A stretch of DNA of 12,934 bases from GCA-2693325 sp964011675 (lineage in GTDB: Bacteria; Latescibacterota; UBA2968; UBA8231), in assembly GCA_964011675.1 (NCBI GenBank), contig CAXGPR010000094.1, positions 1-12,934 of the forward strand, in the 5' to 3' direction. A model generated the notes under the pieces. The model was not told the origin of the DNA. It worked only from the letters and a program-made list of their open reading frames with translations, and did no database searches. The position numbers and the translations under genes are program-made. Numbering within the stretch: position 1 is the stretch's first letter; each line of letters begins with the position of its first letter. Of the stretch, positions 1 through 7,775 are shown one piece after another.

Positions 1-525
1 TCGCATCTGGCGGCCGTCACAGGATCTCAGCGTATACAGGTGTGGGCCTCGCAGCTGCTGATCAAACCGCCCGGCTCGGCGGCGGCCGGTCACGTTGGTT
101 GGCACCAAGACCGCCAGTACTGGCCATATTGGCAGGGAGAAGATGGACTCTTTACGGCGTGGATCGCACTGAGCGAAGTCGGACAAGACGCCGGGCCCAT
201 GTGCTTTGTGCGCGGATCGCAGCGCTGGGGCTTTCTCGGTGAGGGTGACTTTTTCTCGTCGGATCAGGCGGCGCTGCAGGCGCACATATCGGCATCGGCC
301 GACGCGGCTTGGGAAGAATGTGCCGCGCTCTTACCGGCCGGCGGTGTGAGTCTGCACCACTGTTTGACTTTTCACGGAAGTCACGCCAATACGTCGGCCA
401 ATGCGCGCTGCAGCATGGCCGTCCACCTGCGCGATGAGCGTGCTACCCCCGTCCCCGAAAGCGACAATTACTACGTTTCACACCTCGACGAGCCAGCCTA
501 TAGTCCGGTGATTTACGGCGGCTAG
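1..525 (+). CDS. Phytanoyl-CoA dioxygenase (PhyH) family protein, 5' partial
   Basis: The frame is open from the first base of the window, giving 174 residues, so the N-terminus lies upstream. PhyH proteins are Fe(II)/2-oxoglutarate-dependent oxygenases with a double-stranded beta-helix fold. The iron-binding His-x-Asp is seen as GWHQD (His35, Asp37 of the visible part). The distal His is in the FHGSHAN motif (His125), and an Arg eleven residues later (Arg136) fits the 2-oxoglutarate carboxylate anchor. The full iron triad is therefore present and the enzyme should be active. There is no sign of a signal peptide in the visible part. The substrate cannot be told: the family covers fatty acyl-CoAs, natural products and many unknowns, and is heavily expanded in some marine phyla. 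The next gene starts 45 bases downstream on the same strand without an obvious promoter, so the two are probably cotranscribed. A GTG at 40 is only an internal codon. Confidence 0.88.
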   Translation, partial: SHLAAVTGSQRIQVWASQLLIKPPGSAAAGHVGWHQDRQYWPYWQGEDGLFTAWIALSEVGQDAGPMCFVRGSQRWGFLGEGDFFSSDQAALQAHISASADAAWEECAALLPAGGVSLHHCLTFHGSHANTSANARCSMAVHLRDERATPVPESDNYYVSHLDEPAYSPVIYGG

Positions 526-570
526 GCGGTCACGGCAGGATACACGGCGCGTGGAAAGAGAGCAGATCAC

Positions 571-2013
571 ATGGATACAGCGGTAGAGCAGTGGGCGCGT
601 TTTGAAGTGCGGCTGGATGGACCGAGCGCAGGCAATCCCTTTGTCGACGTTCAGCTGAGCGCCGAGTTTAGCAACGGCCATAAACGCATGCGCGTCGACG
701 GCTTCTACGATGGAGAGGGCGTCTACCGCATTCGCTTTATGCCCACCGATCTCGGCCAGTGGTCCTATGTGACGGAGAGCAACGTCGATGCGCTAAGCGG
801 TCACAGCGGCGCTTTTGTCTGCGTGCACCCCGGCGCAGACCGGCATGGTCCGGTGCGCGTGCGCGATACCTTTCACTTCGCCCATGCCGACGGCACGCCC
901 TACTATCCCTTTGGCACGACCTGCTATGCTTGGGCCCATCAGGGGGACGCATTAGAGGAGCAAACGCTCGAAACGCTGAAGACGGCCGGCTTTAACAAGA
1001 TGCGCATGTGCGTCTTTCCCAAAGATTACATCTTCAACAAGAACGAGCCGGTGTACTATCCGTTTAAAAAGGGAAGCGACGGCGAGTGGGATTTCACCCG
1101 TTACGATGTTGATTTTTTCCGCCACTTTGAGCGGCGCGTTGAGGAACTGGGCGATTTGGGCATCGAGGCCGACTTGATTCTTTTTCATCCCTACGATCGC
1201 TGGGGTTTTTCCACCATGCCGCACGAGAGAGACTACGCTTATCTGCGCTACGTACTAGCCCGCTTGTCGTCTTATGCCAACGTTTGGTGGTCGATGGCCA
1301 ACGAGTACGACTTTATGCTGCGCGACAAGCCGATGGAGGTGTGGGACCGCTTTTTTGATATCGTCTGTTCAGGCGATCCCTACGGCCATCTGCGCTCTAT
1401 TCACAACGGCCGCTACGAGCACAGTTATGACCACACAAAGGAAGGCGTGACGCACGTCTGCGTGCAGTACTGGGACGTCAAGCGTATGCGGCAGTGGCGC
1501 GCGCAGTACGGCAAGCCGGTTATCGACGACGAGTGCGAGTACGAGGGCAATATCAAGCGGAATTGGGGCAACATCACCGCACGCGAGCTCGTCCATCGCT
1601 TTTGGATTAGCGTCTGCTACGGCGGATATGCCGGGCACGGCGAAACGTACGAACATCCAGAAGACGTGCTATGGTGGTCAAAGGGGGGCGTACTGCACGG
1701 TCAGAGCGCGCTGCGCATTGCTTTTTTGCGTCGTATTGTCGAAGAAGGACCGCGGGGCATTGAGCCGCTGCCCGGCGATTTTCCCTGGGATCGCACGCCG
1801 GCTGGTGGATGTGGTGACTACCGGTTGATCTATTTAGGTGAGCACCAGCCGCGTCACTTTGAAAACGGCCTGCCCGAACGCGGTCGCTACGCCGTAGACG
1901 TAATTGATACATGGGACATGCAGATTGAAACGCTCGGCGTTTTTGAGGGTAAAGTGGAACTCGAACTGCCTGGGCGGCCTCATCTGGCCCTGCGCGTGCG
2001 GCCTCTCGATTAG
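571..2013 (+). CDS. Putative glycoside hydrolase, DUF5060 / DUF4038-like barrel / DUF5605-like
   Basis: The 480-residue protein has three parts: an N-terminal beta domain of DUF5060 type (about 5-85, with the FMPTDLGQW strand), a TIM-barrel related to the DUF4038 apiosidase-like group (about 95-395, starting at the PYYPFGTTCYAW motif), and a C-terminal beta domain (about 400-480) like DUF5605. Catalytic residues are visible for a retaining clan-A-type glycosidase. Asn244-Glu245 in SMANEYDF is the likely acid/base, and Glu321 or Glu323 in IDDECEYEGN the likely nucleophile. No signal peptide is seen, so it should act on imported oligosaccharides in the cytoplasm. The family includes apiosidases, but the sugar cleaved here cannot be read from sequence. 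The ATG at 571 is preceded by a purine-rich GAGAG at a suitable distance. Its stop codon lies 3 bases from that of the convergent aldo/keto reductase gene, so the two transcripts must overlap or terminate within each other's coding region. Confidence 0.85.
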   Translation: MDTAVEQWARFEVRLDGPSAGNPFVDVQLSAEFSNGHKRMRVDGFYDGEGVYRIRFMPTDLGQWSYVTESNVDALSGHSGAFVCVHPGADRHGPVRVRDTFHFAHADGTPYYPFGTTCYAWAHQGDALEEQTLETLKTAGFNKMRMCVFPKDYIFNKNEPVYYPFKKGSDGEWDFTRYDVDFFRHFERRVEELGDLGIEADLILFHPYDRWGFSTMPHERDYAYLRYVLARLSSYANVWWSMANEYDFMLRDKPMEVWDRFFDIVCSGDPYGHLRSIHNGRYEHSYDHTKEGVTHVCVQYWDVKRMRQWRAQYGKPVIDDECEYEGNIKRNWGNITARELVHRFWISVCYGGYAGHGETYEHPEDVLWWSKGGVLHGQSALRIAFLRRIVEEGPRGIEPLPGDFPWDRTPAGGCGDYRLIYLGEHQPRHFENGLPERGRYAVDVIDTWDMQIETLGVFEGKVELELPGRPHLALRVRPLD

Positions 2014-2016
2014 GCC

Positions 2017-3039
2017 CTACGGTGTCGGTGCATCTGGGCGCAGTAGTCCTTCGTGTTTGAGTTCCTCCCACAGGGCCATTGGTATCGGATGCTGGAACCA
2101 ACCTGCGTTGGTCGCTATGTGTTCGGGCGCCATGGCGCCGGGTATGATGGAGGTAACCAGCGGGTGGGCGAGCGGGAACTGCATGGCCGCAGCCGGCAGG
2201 GGGACCGCATGCTGTTGGCACACTGCCTCGATGCGCCGCGTTTTTTCCAATATCTCTTCTGACGCCGGCTCGTAAGCGTAGCGCGCGCCTTCTACGGGCC
2301 CGTTGACGAGAATCCCCGAGGCGAATACGGCGCCAATGACGATATGCACGTCGCGTTCCTGACACAGAGGAAACTCCTCATCGAGCACTTGCTGGTCGAG
2401 CAGCGTGTAGGGCATGGCGATGATGCAAAAATCTAGGTCCACCGCATCGAGCAGGCGCGGCAGGGCACCCATGCGGTTAAGCCCAGCGCCAATGCCTTTG
2501 ATAAGTCCCTGTGAACGCAGCTCATCTAGCGCGCGCCAACCGCTGGTAATCAGTTGGTTTAGATAGGCGGAAAAGCGCTGTTCGCTATCGTGGAAAAAAC
2601 TGTCCAAGTCGTGGATTAACAGCAGATCAACGGCGTTGAGCCCGGTGCGCTGCAGGCTGTCCTCCCACGAGCGCATAATGCCGTCATAGCTGTAGTCAAA
2701 GTGAAACGTGAACGGCAGGCCACCGACCCAGCCGCCTTTATCAAAAGTTTTCAAATCGCGCGCGGCCTTAAAGACGCGTCCCACCTTGGTCGAAAGAGTG
2801 AATTCTTGGCGATCTTGTCCGCGCAGAAAATAGCCCAAGCGGTGTTCGCTCTTGCCATAGCCGTAATAGGGAGAGGTATCAAAGTAGCGGGTGCCGGCAT
2901 CCCAAGCTGCTTGCAAGGTTGACTGGGCGCACTCATTGGAAACTTCTTCAAACAGGTCGCCCAACGGGGCGCCGCCAAAGCCGAGCGCGCTGATCTCGAG
3001 GCCTGTGCGTCCTAAGGTGCGCTTGGGTATAATGCTCAT
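2017..3039 (-). CDS. Aldo/keto reductase, L-fucose dehydrogenase-like
   Basis: This 340-residue protein is a complete NAD(P)-dependent aldo/keto reductase. The start was set at the ATG at 3039 (MSIIPKRTLG) because AAGGAG sits just upstream and the family's N-terminal beta hairpin begins there; the frame runs on to 3144, but that extension has no family-like content. The catalytic tetrad is visible as Asp54, Tyr59 (DTSPYYGYGKSE), Lys85 (STKVGR) and His143 (LLLIHD). The FDYSYDGIMRSWEDSLQRTG stretch before the catalytic His is typical of the branch holding D-threo-aldose 1-dehydrogenase (L-fucose dehydrogenase) and pyridoxal 4-dehydrogenase. With a fucosidase nearby, oxidation of L-fucose to L-fuconolactone in the cytoplasm is the best guess, but the family level is far surer than the substrate. 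It is transcribed divergently from the DUF4432 gene, from a shared regulatory region. Confidence 0.88.
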   Translation of the reverse strand: MSIIPKRTLGRTGLEISALGFGGAPLGDLFEEVSNECAQSTLQAAWDAGTRYFDTSPYYGYGKSEHRLGYFLRGQDRQEFTLSTKVGRVFKAARDLKTFDKGGWVGGLPFTFHFDYSYDGIMRSWEDSLQRTGLNAVDLLLIHDLDSFFHDSEQRFSAYLNQLITSGWRALDELRSQGLIKGIGAGLNRMGALPRLLDAVDLDFCIIAMPYTLLDQQVLDEEFPLCQERDVHIVIGAVFASGILVNGPVEGARYAYEPASEEILEKTRRIEAVCQQHAVPLPAAAMQFPLAHPLVTSIIPGAMAPEHIATNAGWFQHPIPMALWEELKHEGLLRPDAPTP

Positions 3040-3060
3040 ACTGTTTTTCTCCTTCGCTGG

Positions 3061-3079
3061 TCCTACGTGATGTGTAGGA
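3061..3079. promoter_or_regulatory. Gapped inverted repeat, candidate operator for the aldo/keto reductase gene
   Basis: TCCTAC (3061-3066) and GTAGGA (3074-3079) are exact inverted copies separated by 7 bases. The repeat covers the transcription start predicted from the minus-strand promoter at 3082-3110 and ends 21 bases before the reductase start codon. A repressor bound here could block initiation. It is equally possible that it forms a small hairpin at the 5' end of the mRNA. No regulator that would bind it is identified. Confidence 0.4.
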
Positions 3080-3081
3080 GC

Positions 3082-3110
3082 AAGATAATTCAGTTTGTGG
3101 CATGTCTCAA
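3082..3110 (-). promoter_or_regulatory. Sigma70-type promoter for the aldo/keto reductase gene
   Basis: On the minus strand TTGAGA (3110-3105, five of six consensus bases) is followed after exactly 17 bases by TATCTT (3087-3082, four of six). The predicted start near 3075 gives a leader of about 35 bases with AAGGAG close to the ATG at 3039. Confidence 0.55.
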
Positions 3111-3125
3111 CGGCTCTGTGCCTCA

Positions 3126-3154
3126 TTGACTCTGCGCGCACCATCTCCTATACC
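3126..3154 (+). promoter_or_regulatory. Sigma70-type promoter for the DUF4432 gene
   Basis: TTGACT (3126-3131, five of six consensus bases) and TATACC (3149-3154, four of six) are separated by 17 bases. The start would fall near 3161, giving a leader of about 60 bases before the ATG at 3220. The -35 boxes of the two divergent promoters are only 15 bases apart, so one bound regulator could control both. Confidence 0.5.
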
Positions 3155-3219
3155 TTTAGAGCGCGATAAAGAACACGAAGGCGAGATAGCCAGCATAGAT
3201 TCGAAAAGGAGAAGGGATC

Positions 3220-4410
3220 ATGACAGGAGAGAAGTCTAGGGTGCTGACAGATGCCGAACGTGGCGTATGGTTAGAGACGTTTAAATTGACGCCGGCCGAT
3301 CTGGGTATGGAAGGCAATTGGTCTATTGAGAAACGCGTGCTGCGCGGCGGTCCCGGAGATGGTGTAGACGTTATAGAAGTGGACAATGGCGCCCTGTCGT
3401 TTTCCATCTTACCTACGCGCGGTATGGGAATTTGGAAAGGTCAATACAACGGCCTAGACATTGGCTGGAACTCGCCGGTGCGCGGACCCGTCCACCCCAA
3501 TTTGGTCGACCTGCAGGACCGAGGCGGCTTGGGCTGGCTGGCTGGCTTTGACGAGGCCATCGTGCGCTGTGGCCTCGATTCGACGGGAGCACCGGGGCCG
3601 GACGTCGTGCCCAATAACATGGGCGTGCCGACGCAGGTAGACCTGACGCTGCACGGCAAGATTGCTAACCTGCCCGCTTGGCGCGTAGAGGTACTCGTCG
3701 TCCCCGGCGATCCGGCAATGCTCGTGGTGCGCGGCGAAGTGCACGAGGCGGGACTGTTCTGTCCGCAGTATAGGCTCGTGGCTACCGTCTCGACGCACGT
3801 GGGCTCGAACGAACTGCTTATCGAAGACGAGGTCACCAATATGAAGGGCATTAATGCTGAGATGGAGCTGCTCTACCACTGCAATTTTGGCGCGCCGTTT
3901 CTCGAGGCGGGATCGCGTCTGGAGGTGGCTGCTAGGGAAGTGGCTCCGCGCGATCCACGCGCCGTTGAAGGGCTCGATGCGTACGAGGAATACTTGGGAC
4001 CGACGGCGGGCTACGTCGAGCAGGTCTACTGGTATGATTTACTGGCTGAGGACAACGGCGCCACGATGGCGATGCTGCGTAATGCGGCCGCCGATCGGGC
4101 CCTTCTGCTGCGCTTCAACAAGAACGAACTGCCGGCTTTCACCCAGTGGAAAAATACGGCATCGGAAGCCGATGGCTACGTGACGGGCCTTGAGCCAGGA
4201 ACCGATTACCCCAACGCCAAGGCCTTTGAACGTACTCACGGACGCCTCGTGAAGCTAGGCCCGGGCCAAACCCACCGCGTGCGCATGGGGCTTGAGGTGC
4301 TCAATAGCGGTTCACAGGTGCAGGCTGCTCAGCGCGAAATTGATGCGCTGCAGGCCGGTGCCGAGCGTGCGGTGCATGCTGCGCCCATTGCCAAGTACAC
4401 GGATTTGTAA
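3220..4410 (+). CDS. DUF4432 family protein, aldose 1-epimerase-like
   Basis: The 396-residue protein matches the DUF4432 family of the galactose mutarotase (aldose 1-epimerase) beta-sandwich superfamily. Typical blocks are LPTRGMGIW (64-72), the GWNSPVRGPVHP stretch (82-93), GWLAGFDE (105-112) with RCGLDSTGAP just after, and LHGKIANLPA (144-153). His145 and His220 (LLYHCNFG) are in the places of the mutarotase substrate-binding and catalytic histidines, and Glu325 (GLEPGTDYPN) fits the catalytic base. The expected activity is interconversion of alpha and beta anomers of a sugar; few members have been characterised, so this follows from the fold. There is no signal peptide, so it is cytoplasmic. 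AAAAGGAGAAGG immediately upstream marks the start. It opens the plus-strand cluster and shares a regulatory region with the divergent aldo/keto reductase, which fits supplying that enzyme with the right anomer. Confidence 0.88.
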   Translation: MTGEKSRVLTDAERGVWLETFKLTPADLGMEGNWSIEKRVLRGGPGDGVDVIEVDNGALSFSILPTRGMGIWKGQYNGLDIGWNSPVRGPVHPNLVDLQDRGGLGWLAGFDEAIVRCGLDSTGAPGPDVVPNNMGVPTQVDLTLHGKIANLPAWRVEVLVVPGDPAMLVVRGEVHEAGLFCPQYRLVATVSTHVGSNELLIEDEVTNMKGINAEMELLYHCNFGAPFLEAGSRLEVAAREVAPRDPRAVEGLDAYEEYLGPTAGYVEQVYWYDLLAEDNGATMAMLRNAAADRALLLRFNKNELPAFTQWKNTASEADGYVTGLEPGTDYPNAKAFERTHGRLVKLGPGQTHRVRMGLEVLNSGSQVQAAQREIDALQAGAERAVHAAPIAKYTDL

Positions 4411-4560
4411 TAGGGTCAACGCCGCGTCCGTGGGTGAGGTAGCGGTCCGATATGTGTTGAGGTATGGCGTGATAGCTCACGTCTTGCCAAGTATATGACT
4501 CTTATCTGCTGTTTGAACGCGATGTAATGTCGCATTAATAAACACGTGAAAAGGAACCAT

Positions 4561-5880
4561 ATGTTTTCCACAGTAAAAAACACGTTATTTGTTTTGTGGG
4601 TAGCGGTAGCCCATGCTCATATGCCTGAACCCGTTTCAGAGGTTGAGTTTTACAAGCCGTTGGATGTGCCTGATCGAATTATGCTGACGTGGACAGACGA
4701 TCCGGCTACGTCGCAGGCTGTCACCTGGCGCACGGCTGCGGTCGTCGATAGTGCAGTAGCCGAATTGACGGTAGCTACGCCACACGGTGGTTATAGAAAA
4801 GTTGAGGGCATGAGTAATAGCGCTGTGACGGTACCATCTACAACACAGGTGTTGATCACCGACTTAGGCGAAGCAAGTTATCACTCCGTGGAGTTTAAGG
4901 GACTTTTACCCGAGACTCTTTATGCTTATCGCGTCGGTGATGGTGCTAACTGGAGCGAGTGGTTTCAGTTCCGTACTGCCAGTCGCCAGAGAAAACCCTT
5001 TAAGTTTATCTATTTTGGTGATGCTCAAAACGATGTCAAATCGCACTGGTCGCGCGTGATTCGCCAAGCCTATAAGCACGCCAGTGATGCACGTTTTATT
5101 ATTCATGCGGGTGACATGGTTGACCGACACAGCCGCGATGCTGAATGGGGTGATTGGTTTTATGCGGCAGGCTGGCTTAACGGTATGTTGCCGAGCATAC
5201 TGGCGGCGGGCAATCACGAATACGGGGCTAATGAAGAAGGAGCACGTTATCTGTCGACTCATTGGCGCCCGCAGTTTACTCTGCCAACACACGGACCGGA
5301 AGGGTTAGAAGAAACGGTCTATTACGTCGACTATCAGGGCGTGCGCATCGTTGTACTCAACACCAATGAACAGCTCGAAGAGCAAGTCGCGTGGCTTGAT
5401 GGCGTACTAGCTGATAATCCGCAGCACTGGACGGTGCTTACGTTTCACCACCCTATTTTTTCGGCAGCGGCTGGTCGCGATAATGATGATTTGCGCGCGC
5501 TTTGGATGCCTATTATTGACCGTCACGAGGTAGACTTGGTCTTACAAGGTCACGACCATACTTATGGACGCACGCGTAATGTGCGCGGCGGATTGAGCAT
5601 GCGCGATGAAGATGGTGGGACTGTGTACGTGGTTTCAGTGAGTGGGCCCAAGATGTACGAAAGTGGTGTTCATCCGCTTATGCGACGTGTTGCTGAAGAT
5701 ACGCAGCTATATCAAATCATTGAAGTTGACGGAGACAAGTTGGTATATCGTGCCTATATGGCAACAGGCGAGCTATATGACGCTTTTGATTTGATTAAGG
5801 GCGAAAATGGTGTGAATAGGCTGCAGGAAAAGATGCCGCGCAATTCACGCGAGCGACGGCGCGAAAAGGTGTCCCAATAA
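4561..5880 (+). CDS. Exported purple acid phosphatase-like metallophosphoesterase
   Basis: The 439-residue protein begins with a probable signal peptide (1-19: hydrophobic core TLFVLWVAVAHA, likely cleaved after AHA). Next comes a fibronectin-like N-terminal domain as in purple acid phosphatases (about 35-140, ending YAYRVGDG...FQFRTA), then a calcineurin-type phosphoesterase domain (about 147-415). The metal-ligand motifs are present in order: GDAQ (153-156), GDMVD (184-188), GNHE (217-220), FHHP (295-298) and GHDH (330-333). It should hydrolyse phosphomonoesters, or possibly diesters, outside the cytoplasm. The ATG at 4561 is chosen because AAGGAA sits just before it; an in-frame GTG at 4546 would overlap this site. 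A weak TTGAAC / TAATAA promoter-like pair (4513-4541) lies upstream in the 150-base gap, which otherwise holds only a 5-base-arm hairpin (4468-4481). The fucosidase gene follows after a short gap on the same strand. Confidence 0.87.
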   Translation: MFSTVKNTLFVLWVAVAHAHMPEPVSEVEFYKPLDVPDRIMLTWTDDPATSQAVTWRTAAVVDSAVAELTVATPHGGYRKVEGMSNSAVTVPSTTQVLITDLGEASYHSVEFKGLLPETLYAYRVGDGANWSEWFQFRTASRQRKPFKFIYFGDAQNDVKSHWSRVIRQAYKHASDARFIIHAGDMVDRHSRDAEWGDWFYAAGWLNGMLPSILAAGNHEYGANEEGARYLSTHWRPQFTLPTHGPEGLEETVYYVDYQGVRIVVLNTNEQLEEQVAWLDGVLADNPQHWTVLTFHHPIFSAAAGRDNDDLRALWMPIIDRHEVDLVLQGHDHTYGRTRNVRGGLSMRDEDGGTVYVVSVSGPKMYESGVHPLMRRVAEDTQLYQIIEVDGDKLVYRAYMATGELYDAFDLIKGENGVNRLQEKMPRNSRERRREKVSQ

Positions 5881-5915
5881 GGTTTCTTCTATGTTAAAAA
5901 CGGAAGAAGATGCGG

Positions 5916-7277
5916 ATGGACAGTAACGACGTGCTCGTGCAGGCGCTGGCGGCCCGCCCAACGCCGCGTCAGTTGGCATGGCAGCGATTGGAATACATTG
6001 CTTTTGCCCACTTTGGTATCAATACGTTTACCGATCGCGAGTGGGGAGACGGCACAGAGGATCCGGCACTTTTTAATCCGACACAGTTTGATGCAGACCA
6101 GTGGGTAGCCGCTTGCTGCGACGCTGGTATGAAGCTGTTGATCTTGACGGCCAAGCATCATGATGGATTCTGTTTGTGGCCTAGTGAACACACCGAGCAC
6201 TCGCTCAAAAACAGTTTGTGGCATAACGGTAGGGGCGATGTTGTAGCAGAGGTTAGCGCAGCATGCGCCCGTGCTGGATTGAAATTCGGTGTTTACTGTT
6301 CGCCGTGGGATCGCCACGAACGCAGCTATGGCGATTCACCTGCGTACAACGCCTTTTTTCGTGCCCAGCTACGCGAGCTGCTGAGTAATTACGGACCCAT
6401 AGCAGAGGTGTGGTTTGACGGTGCCTGCGGTGAGGGACCCAACGGCAAGAAGCAAGAATACGACTGGGATAGCTACTACGCGCTCGTGCGTCAGTTACAG
6501 CCTGAGGCGGCTATCGCTATATGCGGCCCGGACGTGCGTTGGGTGGGCAATGAAACGGGACTAGCGCGCGACGACGAGTGGAGTGTAGTGGCTGGTCCGC
6601 GCGGTCAGGGTGAGCGCGGTGTCGACTTTCTCGAGGTGGACAACGGAGCCAACGATCTGGGCAGCCGCGATAACTTGGCGGAGAACGAAGTGTCTTTTTG
6701 GTACCCGGCCGAGTGTGATGTATCAATTCGGCCAGGCTGGTTTTACCACGCCTCGCAAGACCTGCAGGTCAAGCCTCTCGAACATCTGCTGGACATTTAC
6801 TACCGCTCCGTGGGTCGCAACAGCGTGCTCCTACTCAATGTGCCTCCAGACCAGCGCGGCCTCTTTCACGAAAACGACGTGGCGCGTTTAAATGAATTGC
6901 GCGCGGTGCTTGATGCGACATTTGGTGAAGACGTAGCAGGCCTTGCGCAAGGAGGAGGAGCGGCCGTAGACGGCGCGGAGGATAGCTACTGGTCTGCCCA
7001 ATCAGATATCGACGTATTAACGCTGGACTTAGGCGCTGAGAAAACGGTTGATCGCTTGTTGCTGCAGGAGGCTATTGAAGAGGGTCAGCGGGTCGAACGC
7101 TTTGTCTTGGAGGGCTTGCACGAAGGTCGGTGGAAGGAAATAGTTCGCGGTGGTTGCATCGGCTATAAGCGCTTGGAGCGTTTCAGCCGCGTTATAATCC
7201 GACGTGTTCGACTGCGTATAGAGGCGTCGCGCGCGCCTGCTCGGCTACGGCGTATAGGGCTCTTTTGCGCGCCCTGA
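5916..7277 (+). CDS. Alpha-L-fucosidase, GH29
   Basis: The 453-residue protein has the GH29 barrel (about 1-335): FAHFGINTF near the start, LTAKHHDGFCLW (77-88), FGVYCSPWDRH (124-134) and EVWFDG, whose Asp168 is the expected catalytic nucleophile of this retaining family. PAECDVSIRPGWFYH follows, with Glu266 a candidate acid/base, and then NVPPDQRG. A C-terminal domain (about 347-453) of the galactose-binding/discoidin kind follows, with TLDLGAEKTVDRLLLQEAIE. It cleaves terminal alpha-L-fucose. The form with a fused C-terminal beta domain resembles linkage-specific (1,3/1,4) fucosidases, but linkage cannot be settled here. There is no signal peptide, so substrates must be imported. The start at 5916 has GGAAGA at ideal spacing; the ATG at 5910 in the same frame is too close to it. 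It is 35 bases after the phosphatase gene and probably cotranscribed with it. Confidence 0.92.
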   Translation: MDSNDVLVQALAARPTPRQLAWQRLEYIAFAHFGINTFTDREWGDGTEDPALFNPTQFDADQWVAACCDAGMKLLILTAKHHDGFCLWPSEHTEHSLKNSLWHNGRGDVVAEVSAACARAGLKFGVYCSPWDRHERSYGDSPAYNAFFRAQLRELLSNYGPIAEVWFDGACGEGPNGKKQEYDWDSYYALVRQLQPEAAIAICGPDVRWVGNETGLARDDEWSVVAGPRGQGERGVDFLEVDNGANDLGSRDNLAENEVSFWYPAECDVSIRPGWFYHASQDLQVKPLEHLLDIYYRSVGRNSVLLLNVPPDQRGLFHENDVARLNELRAVLDATFGEDVAGLAQGGGAAVDGAEDSYWSAQSDIDVLTLDLGAEKTVDRLLLQEAIEEGQRVERFVLEGLHEGRWKEIVRGGCIGYKRLERFSRVIIRRVRLRIEASRAPARLRRIGLFCAP

Positions 7278-7344
7278 GTGCGCTTTATGTGTGAGACAGT
7301 GCACCTCGATCGTGTGGTACTGTATAACCAAAGGAGATATCGCT

Positions 7345-7764
7345 GTGATTTCGCGTGAAACGAGTATGAAACGGGTGGTGCTTGTGCGCATTGCACCCGG
7401 TGAAGACATCTTGCTGGGCCTGCGTCAAGCTGTGCGGGAGCATAACATTAAAAACGGGCTGATCTTGACCGGTTTTGGCTCCTGTAGTTACTCGCACTTT
7501 CACGTGGTTATGAGCAACGAACTGCCGCCTAAAGAGAGCTATCCCAAGAGCATCCAGCCGCTCGATATTTGTTCGTTCAACGGGTTTATTCTAGACGGTA
7601 AGGTGCACTGCCATGTCGATTTTTCCGACGAGCGCAACGGCTTTGGTGGTCATCTGGAAGAAGGCAATCTGGCGCTGACTTTCGCCAATATTGCCATCGG
7701 CGAGATAGAAGATAGTGTGAGCATTGTCGGTTGGGACACCATCGCCGAAGAGAGCGACCTATAG
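7345..7764 (+). CDS. PPC/DUF296 domain protein
   Basis: The 139-residue protein is essentially a single PPC (PCC, DUF296) domain, the fold first known from plant AT-hook proteins and also found alone in bacteria. Conserved histidines are visible: SHFH (His51, His53), VHCHVDFSD (His88, His90) and GFGGHLEEGN (His103). They suggest a bound metal ion, as reported for some bacterial PPC structures. It has no DNA-binding AT-hook, so a transcription role is doubtful and its biochemical role is unknown. The start is taken as GTG at 7345 because AAGGAG lies 8 bases upstream; an earlier GTG at 7291 would add a segment unlike the family. A TATAAC (7323-7328) could be a weak internal -10 box, with no good -35 partner. 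The next gene's ribosome site, AGGAGA, overlaps this stop codon, pointing to translational coupling. Confidence 0.8.
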   Translation: MISRETSMKRVVLVRIAPGEDILLGLRQAVREHNIKNGLILTGFGSCSYSHFHVVMSNELPPKESYPKSIQPLDICSFNGFILDGKVHCHVDFSDERNGFGGHLEEGNLALTFANIAIGEIEDSVSIVGWDTIAEESDL

Positions 7765-7775
7765 GAGAAAAGGCT

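Noticed and set aside
1607..2365. Minus-strand open frame of 252 codons across two gene ends
   Set aside because: It is a very Arg-rich shadow of the glycosidase and aldo/keto reductase genes, with no family-like motif.
3040..3144. N-terminal extension of the aldo/keto reductase
   Set aside because: It would lie over the predicted promoter and inverted repeat, and the ATG at 3039 has a strong ribosome site and the family's normal N-terminus.
3441..3879. Two long minus-strand frames inside the DUF4432 gene
   Set aside because: They mirror a well-supported coding gene, overlap each other and show no recognisable domain.
4546..4560. GTG start for the phosphatase
   Set aside because: The ribosome site AAGGAA falls inside it, and the ATG at 4561 gives a normal signal peptide.
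7291..7344. GTG start for the PPC protein
   Set aside because: AAGGAG directly precedes the GTG at 7345, and the added residues do not look like the family.
7731..7775. ATG start for the GarR-like protein
   Set aside because: It would overlap the PPC gene and add a basic tail, while the TTG at 7776 has an ideal ribosome site.
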